11,032 nt of DNA from positions 1 to 11,032 of the forward strand of contig VGSD01000055.1 of assembly GCA_016875155.1 (NCBI GenBank). Direction: 5' to 3'. The position numbers were made by a program, and so were the translations under genes. The notes beneath the pieces are model-generated. The model saw only the letters and a list, made by a program, of their open reading frames with translations. It had not been told where the DNA came from and searched no databases. This DNA comes from Deltaproteobacteria bacterium. Its GTDB lineage: Bacteria; Desulfobacterota; BSN033; UBA1163. Shown piece after piece: positions 6,592 to 11,032 of this stretch (within the stretch, counting starts at the first letter, position 1; every line of letters starts with the position of its first letter).

Positions 6592-6987
6592 ATGATGGAC
6601 AAAGAGCTGAAAGACTTTTTAGACAAAAAATTCACTGAAGTAGATAATAATTTCTCACGAATAGATGGGAAAATAGATAATTTAGATAAAAAAATTGCCC
6701 AGGTTGATGAGAAGGTCGACCAAAAGACAGAAGAAGTGCTTCACCAGTTCCATATTATCGCTGAAGACTTGGGAACAAAAATTAAGCTGGTGGCTGAAGG
6801 GGTTGTAAACCTGAATGAAAAAATGGATCGCAACCTTGATCAACTGAACAAAAATATGGAGCAAAAACATCAAGATGTCCTGGCCGCCATAAAATTTTCC
6901 TATGCCGAATTGGATAGAAGAATTACAACCTTAGAAGTCTACGTCAAAGAACTAGACAAAAGAGTGAGACACCTCGAATCCCACTAA
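6592..6987 (+). CDS. Small coiled-coil protein of unknown function
   Basis: A 131-residue, strongly charged protein predicted to be almost entirely alpha-helical coiled coil. I see no signal peptide and no membrane segment. Residues about 15-45 (FTEVDNNFSRIDGKIDNLDKKIAQVDEKV) and the C-terminal RRITTLEVYVKELDKRVRHLE show hydrophobic residues at three- and four-residue spacing, as in heptads. The central QFHIIAEDLGTKIKLVAEGV is less charged and may break or cap the coil. Two adjacent ATG codons (6592, 6595) follow AGAGGGG 6582-6588; the second has the better spacing, and a TTG at 6589 is also in frame but less likely. A terminator-like hairpin separates it from the SWIM gene, though read-through could co-express it. 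Similar short coiled-coil ORFs occur in many deltaproteobacterial genomes without assigned function. Confidence 0.7.
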   Translation: MMDKELKDFLDKKFTEVDNNFSRIDGKIDNLDKKIAQVDEKVDQKTEEVLHQFHIIAEDLGTKIKLVAEGVVNLNEKMDRNLDQLNKNMEQKHQDVLAAIKFSYAELDRRITTLEVYVKELDKRVRHLESH

Positions 6988-7102
6988 CCGTCAAAATGTT
7001 TGTTCCTATCTCAGCTACTACCAGATTGGGTACTATTTTTTAGTTTTAGATTCTTACACTTTAAAGCCTAAGAAATTATCTCTAACATTTATAAAAATAA
7101 CT

Positions 7103-7126
7103 TCCCCTCCTCCCGGTGGGAGGGGA
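7103..7126. repeat. GC-rich REP-like palindrome
   Basis: TCCCCTCCT (7103-7111) pairs with GGGAGGGGA (7118-7126), one G-T wobble, around a 6-base loop; a further GGGGAG follows at 7131-7136. Purine/pyrimidine-asymmetric hairpins of this kind are common dispersed intergenic repeats in deltaproteobacterial and related genomes. Only one copy is in the window, so repeat status is inference. On the minus strand it is followed by ATTTTTAT, but no minus-strand gene needs a terminator here. Confidence 0.4.
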
Positions 7127-7165
7127 CAAAGGGGAGTAATGCGGTATGGAGTCACCCATTATTCT

Positions 7166-7183
7166 CTCATTGAGGTCAATGAG
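7166..7183. repeat. Perfect 8-bp dyad (operator-like inverted repeat)
   Basis: CTCATTGA-GG-TCAATGAG is a perfect inverted repeat with a 2-base centre, extended by TATT/AATA on the outside after mismatches. The size and symmetry are those of a dimeric regulator site. It lies about 150 bases upstream of the putative promoter at 7335, too far for a simple operator of that promoter. Function unknown. Confidence 0.4.
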
Positions 7184-7334
7184 TAATAGCTATCCGGAGC
7201 AACCCTCTCCATTCTTTCTTCCTGTTATCAATTTTAACAAATGATTCAAACACAGAAAATCCCAAATTCTTATAACCATACGATGATAGCGGACAGTCTC
7301 CGTAGGTGAAGGTTAGGACATCCCAGAAATCCCA

Positions 7335-7363
7335 TTGACAAAAAACAGGTGAATGAGTAGGAT
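7335..7363 (+). promoter_or_regulatory. Sigma-70-like promoter for the methyltransferase
   Basis: TTGACA (7335-7340, perfect -35) is separated by 17 bases from TAGGAT (7358-7363, four of six matches to TATAAT). Transcription would begin near 7370, about 55 bases before ATG 7426. Confidence 0.5.
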
Positions 7364-7425
7364 TTTTACAAATTCCACCTTGAAGTTCAATAATTGTTAG
7401 CATCAAAACGAAAGGACATAACAGC

Positions 7426-8187
7426 ATGAAACAATGGTATGAAGAACTATTCGAAAATTATGGAAGGAAATATGACAACGAGTGCTTCACCCAAGGCACC
7501 GTTGGCGAATGCGACTTTATTGAAAAAGAGATTGGTTATGATAAGAGCTTAAAAATACTGGATATTGGGTGTGGAACAGGCAGGCATGCAATTGAGTTGA
7601 CAAAAAGAGGCTACACCGTTCTGGGGGTTGACCTTTCAGATTCGCAGTTAGAGCGTGCAAGAGAAAAGGCATCTATGGATAATCTCCAAATTCATTTTCA
7701 AAAGCATGATGCCAGAAATCTTCCATTCCTACATGAATTCGACTTGGTAATCATGTTGTGCGAAGGAGGGTTTTCGCTGATGGAGACTGATGAAATGAAC
7801 TATCAGATCCTCCGGAATGCTTCTAATGCCCTAACGCAGAAAGGGAAACTGATATTTACTACTCTGAATGCCCTATTTCCTCTGTTTCATTCCGTCAAAG
7901 ATTTTCTTGATTCAAACACAAAAGAAGGAAACGCAAAATGCGACAGTATTTCATTCGATTTGATGACTTTCCGGGAACACAACACCGTACATGCCGAAGA
8001 TGATCTTGGGAATAAAAAGGAACTCCACTGCAACGAAAGGTATTATACGCCATCGGAAATAGCATGGCTGTTAAAAACCGCTGATTTCAACGTCATTGAT
8101 ATTTTCGGCGCGAAGCTTGGTGCTTTTAGTCGGAATGACGAATTATCGACTGAGGATTTTGAAATGCTTGTAATCGCAGAGAAATGA
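7426..8187 (+). CDS. Class I SAM-dependent methyltransferase
   Basis: A 253-residue enzyme predicted to transfer a methyl group from S-adenosylmethionine; substrate unknown. ATG 7426 follows AAAGGA (7411-7416), 9 bases away. The N-terminal MKQWYEELFENYGRKYD is typical of small-molecule methyltransferases. Motif I is ILDIGCGTG 44-52 (SAM-binding glycine loop). The acidic end of strand beta-2 is D69 in VLGVDLS, the next SAM contact region is HDARNLPF 94-101, and motif IV is FDLVIMLCEGGFSL 105-118. The second half (RYYTPSEIAWLLKTADFNVIDIFG) is the usual beta-6/beta-7 end, so the fold looks complete. Base composition is AT-rich and unlike the next gene. The stop (8185-8187) lies 8 bases before an attC-type site, so this gene occupies the position of an integron gene cassette ORF. 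Its own promoter-like element upstream is unusual for a cassette, and no clear left cassette boundary is seen. Confidence 0.9.
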   Translation: MKQWYEELFENYGRKYDNECFTQGTVGECDFIEKEIGYDKSLKILDIGCGTGRHAIELTKRGYTVLGVDLSDSQLERAREKASMDNLQIHFQKHDARNLPFLHEFDLVIMLCEGGFSLMETDEMNYQILRNASNALTQKGKLIFTTLNALFPLFHSVKDFLDSNTKEGNAKCDSISFDLMTFREHNTVHAEDDLGNKKELHCNERYYTPSEIAWLLKTADFNVIDIFGAKLGAFSRNDELSTEDFEMLVIAEK

Positions 8188-8195
8188 TTTGGAAA

Positions 8196-8251
8196 TGCTA
8201 ACCTGGCGCTGGAGCCGACTCGCAAACTCGCGGCTCAGCTTTTTGTTAGGT
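8196..8251 (+). other. attC: Integron attC recombination site (59-base element)
   Basis: The architecture matches attC element by element. R'' core TGCTAAC (8196-8202) pairs through CTAAC with the R' core GTTAGGT (8245-8251), which fits GTTRRRY except for the stricter positions of its partner. A 5-base spacer (8203-8207) leads to L'' GCT-G-GAGCCG (8208-8217), whose single extrahelical G (8211) is the hallmark of the site. An apical loop of 13 bases (8218-8230) follows, then L' CGGCTC-AGC (8231-8239) and a matching 5-base spacer TTTTT with its preceding base (8240-8244). Total length is 56 bases, near the short end for attC. Orientation puts the methyltransferase as its cassette gene. No integrase or attI is visible. 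The stem plus T-run could also act as a terminator for the methyltransferase. Confidence 0.75.
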
Positions 8252-8295
8252 GCACGGATGTCGGCAGCAGGGGTGAGAAGACGACAACTAAGACC

Positions 8296-8302
8296 AGGAG
8301 GT
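8296..8302 (+). promoter_or_regulatory. Shine-Dalgarno of the PLP enzyme
   Basis: AGGAGGT lies 5 bases before ATG 8308 and fixes that start. The 44 bases between the attC core and this site contain no recognisable promoter. Confidence 0.8.
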
Positions 8303-8307
8303 AACGC

Positions 8308-9258
8308 ATGAGGGTAACCCACGGAGGCGTTCTCGCCGGCATTGGCAACACCCCGCTGATTGACATCAGTGACTTGACGCCGCCTGGCTCAGCGAGGCTC
8401 CTGATCAAGCTGGAGTATGCCAATCCGACTGGTAGCATGAAGGATCGCATGGCCCGAGCGGCGATCGAAGGCGCCGAGGCAAGCGGACATCTCGTCCCTG
8501 GTGGTACGGTAGTCGAATACACTGGCGGCACCACCGGCATTTCCCTTGCGTTTGTTTGCGCGGCGAAGGGCTACGGCATCGAGATCGTGTTCTCCGACGC
8601 GTTCAGCGATGAGAAGCGTCGAACGATGGAAGCATTTGGTGCCAGGATCACAGACGTCAAGAGCGACGGCAAGAAGATCACCGAGGCGCTCATCAAAGAG
8701 ATGATTCGCACGGCGGCTGAAATCAGCGACCGACCCAAACACTGGTGGTGCGATCAGCTCAACAACCATGACGCCATCAGCGGGTATGTGCCTCTCGGGG
8801 AGGAGATCTGGTCACAGACCGGCGGGGACGTGACAGCGTTTGTGCAGGCCGTCGGCACGGCACACTCCATTCACGGTGTCACGGAGGCGCTCTGGGCGCA
8901 CAACCCGCACATTGAGATTACGGCTGTGGAGCCCGAAGAGTCAGCCGTGCTGTCGGGCGGTCCTTCTGGGTCTCACAAGATTGAAGGAATCGGCATTGGC
9001 TTTGTCCCGCCGCTCTGGCATCCTGAAATGGTCAATCGGATCGAGCGCGTCTCGACCGCAGCAGCTAAGGACATGGCGAGACAGCTCGCTCGCCAGCAAG
9101 GAGTGTTTGCGGGCACCTCGACAGGTGCCAACGTCGTCGCCGCGCTTCGTGTGGCGCAGCGCCTGGGATCGTCTGCAACCGTCGTCACGATTGCTTGCGA
9201 CTCCGGGCTGCGCTACCTCAGTACCGACGTGTTTCGAGGCAACGAGGTCGGCGCCTAA
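8308..9258 (+). CDS. PLP-dependent cysteine synthase family protein (fold type II)
   Basis: A 316-residue beta-family PLP enzyme, close to the usual length of O-acetylserine sulfhydrylases and cystathionine beta-synthase-like proteins. The opening GIGNTPLIDI, then KLEYANPTGSMKDRMA with the Schiff-base lysine K45, are characteristic. The phosphate-binding loop is GTSTGAN 269-275, and the ring-nitrogen serine is S299 in CDSGLRYLST. The substrate (asparagine) loop, normally TSGNTG, reads TGGTTG at residues 72-77: the Ser and the PLP-contacting Asn are replaced by G73 and T75. Related proteins with an EYTGG[ST]TG loop are, as I recall, annotated as cysteine synthase family, so this may be a distinct subfamily with another substrate. 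The gene is conspicuously GC-rich, especially at third codon positions, compared with both neighbours. Its TAA stop sits within GCCTAAC, an attC-core-like heptamer. The ligase start follows 31 bases later, so co-transcription is possible. Confidence 0.88.
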   Translation: MRVTHGGVLAGIGNTPLIDISDLTPPGSARLLIKLEYANPTGSMKDRMARAAIEGAEASGHLVPGGTVVEYTGGTTGISLAFVCAAKGYGIEIVFSDAFSDEKRRTMEAFGARITDVKSDGKKITEALIKEMIRTAAEISDRPKHWWCDQLNNHDAISGYVPLGEEIWSQTGGDVTAFVQAVGTAHSIHGVTEALWAHNPHIEITAVEPEESAVLSGGPSGSHKIEGIGIGFVPPLWHPEMVNRIERVSTAAAKDMARQLARQQGVFAGTSTGANVVAALRVAQRLGSSATVVTIACDSGLRYLSTDVFRGNEVGA

Positions 9259-9259
9259 C
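9253..9259 (+). other. attC R''-like core heptamer overlapping the PLP gene stop
   Basis: GCCTAAC fits the RYYYAAC core of an attC left end, and its TAA is the stop codon of the PLP gene, as in many integron cassettes. No attC body with spacers, L stem and GTTRRRY follows; instead the ligase leader begins. It may be the stump of a deleted attC or a chance match of seven bases. Confidence 0.3.
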
Positions 9260-9289
9260 ATTCCTAGGCCAGTGAAAGGAGACGATGAG

Positions 9290-10993
9290 ATGGTGTTTCA
9301 TACTGCTGAAGGTGGATCTGATACTTCCGAGTCCCGTCCCTGGTTCAAATATTATGATCCTGAAGTCCCTCGCCACCTGACCTATCCCCGTATTCCCCTT
9401 CATTCCCTGTTAGATCAGACCGCCGCTAAGAACCCTGCCAATCCATGTACAAACTTTTTCGGCAAACAACTTACCTACCAACAGATCAAAGAGCTATCCG
9501 ACCGGTTTGCCTCCAACATCGGTCATCTGGGCGTAAGGAAAAGGGACAGGGTGATTTTAATGCTTCCCAACTCACCGCAGTTTCTCATCACCTATTACGG
9601 TCTCCTCAAAGCAGGGGCTGTGGTCGTCCCTTTGAATCCTCTCTCTGTTGAGCGCGAGCTTAAATTCTTCCTGACGGATTCAGGAGCTGAGGTCGTCATC
9701 ACCATTCCACTCTTTCTGGATAAAGTGGCGTCACTTAAAGGGAAGACGCCTTTAAAGCATATCGTCTGCAGCCGCATTGCTGACTTCCTTCCATTTCCTT
9801 TGAATCTTGTTCAAGGCTTTCGGGAATGGATGCTCATCCGCAAAGTAGGTGATTCAAACGTGGTGGATTTCAAAGAATTGTTGCAGCAACCACCTCTGCC
9901 GGATTGGCGTCCAGACCCGGCTCCGATTGATGAAATGGCTGTGGTGATCTATAGCGGCGGCACCACAGGTGTTGCCAAAGGGATCATGCTCTCTCAATAT
10001 AATCTGGTCGCCAATGCTCATCAGAACATCGCCTGGGCAAATCTCACGGACGAGCAAGGGGTGCTGGCTGTCATTCCTCTCTTTCACGGCTTTGGCATGA
10101 GCGTCATCATGAATTCCGCAGTGAAAGCCGGAGGAGAGATTTTTTTGATGCCACGCTTCAGTGCAAAGGCAGTGGCTAAGAACATCCAGAAGTATAAACC
10201 ATCCTTTTTTCTTGGTGTGCCAGCGTTATTTGTACAGTTGAGCAACCTGCCGGACATTGAACGCTATGATTTCAGCAGCCTGAGGGGAACCTTTGTTGGC
10301 GCAGCGCCCCTGACCCAAGCCATTAAGGATGAGTTTGAGAGAAAAACAGGGGGACGGATGATCGAAGGTTATGGCCTGACAGAGGCAGTCACAGCAATCA
10401 TGGCGAATCCCTACCATGGAATGCACAAGGTCGGCAGCATCGGCATCCCATTTCCTGATGTGGATGTTAAAATCGTCAGTATTGACGACGGACACGATCT
10501 TGCTCCGGGCGAGTTGGGAGAGATCGTTCTCAGAAGTCCATCAGTGATGCTCGGCTATTACAATAATCCTGAAGAGACCCAGAAGACCATTGTGGATGGC
10601 TGGCTTTTCACGGGCGATATTGGCTATATCGACCAGGACGGTTACTTCTACATCACCGACCGCAAAAAGGACCTCATCATTGTCAGCGGATTCAATGTCT
10701 TTCCTCGTGAGATTGACGAGTTGGTTTATCAACATCCCAAGGTCAAGGAGGGCATCACCATCGGTCTTCCTGACCTTCGCAAAGGAGAGCGCATCAAGGT
10801 TTACATCGTCCTCAAGGAAGGAGAGGTTGCTACGCAGGAAGAGTTCATTGCCTACTTCAAGGAGAGGCTTACCCCTTACAAGGTTCCGTCCGAGGTTGAA
10901 TTTCGCAGTGAATTGCCCAAAAGCATGATTGGTAAAATCCTCCGCCGTGCGCTTCGAGAGGAAGAGAGTCGCAAGGCGAAAGAGGAGGGATGA
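9290..10993 (+). CDS. AMP-forming acyl-CoA ligase (long-chain fatty acid CoA ligase-like)
   Basis: A 567-residue member of the ANL superfamily, activating a carboxylic acid to acyl-AMP and then acyl-CoA; the closest resemblance is to long-chain fatty acid CoA ligases. ATG 9290 (MVFHTAEGG) has AAAGGAG 9275-9281 eight bases upstream. The frame stays open back to 8840, but that part overlaps the PLP gene and is a shadow. Motifs in order: P-loop YSGGTTGVAKG 221-231; GYGLTE 360-365 (motif A5, with E365 for Mg-ATP); TGD 441-443 (D443 binds the ribose); RKKD 458-461 hinge region, followed by IIVSGFNVFP; and the catalytic lysine K549 in KSMIGKILRR. All are intact. No transmembrane segment stands out; the family is cytosolic or membrane-peripheral. 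Composition is intermediate and resembles the SNF2/SWIM genes, suggesting native DNA, with the GC-rich PLP gene as the outlier. The substrate chain length is not evident. Confidence 0.93.
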   Translation: MVFHTAEGGSDTSESRPWFKYYDPEVPRHLTYPRIPLHSLLDQTAAKNPANPCTNFFGKQLTYQQIKELSDRFASNIGHLGVRKRDRVILMLPNSPQFLITYYGLLKAGAVVVPLNPLSVERELKFFLTDSGAEVVITIPLFLDKVASLKGKTPLKHIVCSRIADFLPFPLNLVQGFREWMLIRKVGDSNVVDFKELLQQPPLPDWRPDPAPIDEMAVVIYSGGTTGVAKGIMLSQYNLVANAHQNIAWANLTDEQGVLAVIPLFHGFGMSVIMNSAVKAGGEIFLMPRFSAKAVAKNIQKYKPSFFLGVPALFVQLSNLPDIERYDFSSLRGTFVGAAPLTQAIKDEFERKTGGRMIEGYGLTEAVTAIMANPYHGMHKVGSIGIPFPDVDVKIVSIDDGHDLAPGELGEIVLRSPSVMLGYYNNPEETQKTIVDGWLFTGDIGYIDQDGYFYITDRKKDLIIVSGFNVFPREIDELVYQHPKVKEGITIGLPDLRKGERIKVYIVLKEGEVATQEEFIAYFKERLTPYKVPSEVEFRSELPKSMIGKILRRALREEESRKAKEEG

Positions 10994-11032
10994 GCTTCAC
11001 TTCTCAAGTCCAATAACTCATAACGCCCCCTA

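Larger units (their letters stand above)
6988..7425. other. Intergenic region with palindromes; no confident gene
   Basis: About 438 bases. Just after the coiled-coil gene, a T-rich run TATTTTTTAGTTTT (about 7034-7047) follows a poor stem and may serve as a weak terminator. It also contains the GC-rich hairpin 7103-7126, the dyad 7166-7183, and the methyltransferase promoter 7335-7363. A minus-strand frame 7176-7427 (83 codons) is open, but I recognise nothing in it, its start overlaps the methyltransferase start by two bases, and it lacks a convincing Shine-Dalgarno. I regard it as unproven rather than disproven. Confidence 0.5.

Noticed and set aside
7396..7402. GTTAGCA before the methyltransferase as the right end of a preceding attC (left cassette boundary)
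   Set aside because: It departs from GTTRRRY in its last two bases, and no paired L stem or upstream RYYYAAC core is found at attC distance.
7176..7427. Minus-strand open frame of 83 codons as a gene
   Set aside because: No recognisable family, no good Shine-Dalgarno, and it overlaps the methyltransferase promoter and start; kept only as an unproven possibility.
8389..8769. Minus-strand open frame of 126 codons
   Set aside because: Antisense shadow inside the GC-rich PLP gene; long spurious frames are expected there.
8840..9289. Upstream extension of the acyl-CoA ligase frame, adding 150 residues
   Set aside because: It lies wholly within the PLP enzyme gene in another frame, has low-complexity Arg/Ser-rich shadow composition, and the ligase has a good Shine-Dalgarno and family-like N-terminus at 9290.
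11010..11032. TCATAAC near the window end as the start of another attC
   Set aside because: It does not fit RYYYAAC and the window ends before any stem could be seen.

Overview
The window reads as an accessory stretch of a Gram-negative chromosome. A PEP-CTERM protein behind a sigma-54-type promoter, a Syntrophobacterales/Desulfobacterota-like acyl-CoA ligase, a SNF2-SWIM gene pair and a coiled-coil ORF all fit a deltaproteobacterium-like (Desulfobacterota or neighbouring phylum) genome, possibly a metagenome contig. This assignment is inference from family resemblance. There is no rRNA or other marker gene in the window.

Layout. 1-285: 3' end of a cyclase-family (kynurenine formamidase-like) gene, + strand. 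286-653: no confident gene. It holds a possible 3' remnant of a group II intron (domain V/VI-like folds, about 361-461) and, on the minus strand, a strong intrinsic terminator. 654-1355 (-): PEP-CTERM surface/secreted protein with an excellent Shine-Dalgarno and a GG-N10-GC sigma-54 promoter at 1401-1416. 1417-1832: AT-rich intergenic DNA with small repeats. 1833-2225 (-): single-domain cupin; an upstream hairpin and a doubtful leader ORF lie at 2243-2383. 2497-5610 and 5612-6514 (+): a tight two-gene operon of a SNF2-family ATPase and a SWIM zinc-finger protein, closed by a modest terminator. 6592-6987 (+): small coiled-coil protein. 6988-7425: mostly non-coding, with a GC-rich palindrome, a near-perfect dyad and a sigma-70-like promoter. 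7426-8187 (+): AT-rich class I SAM methyltransferase. 8196-8251: an integron attC-type recombination site. 8308-9258 (+): GC-rich PLP-dependent cysteine synthase-like enzyme. 9290-10993 (+): complete AMP-forming acyl-CoA ligase.

The most notable region is 7335-9289. The methyltransferase gene is followed 8 bases later by a complete attC architecture: paired core sites, two 5-base spacers, and an L stem with one extrahelical G. The next gene differs sharply in base composition, and its stop codon is embedded in a second core-like heptamer, GCCTAAC, with no attC body behind it. This looks like a solitary or decayed integron cassette region with no integrase in view. The PLP enzyme also departs from the usual cysteine synthase active-site loop (TGGTTG where TSGNTG is expected), so its substrate is open.

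Elsewhere the genes are independent modules. SNF2 and SWIM very likely work together on nucleic acid. The PEP-CTERM protein would depend on an exosortase encoded elsewhere, and the acyl-CoA ligase would feed fatty-acid activation.
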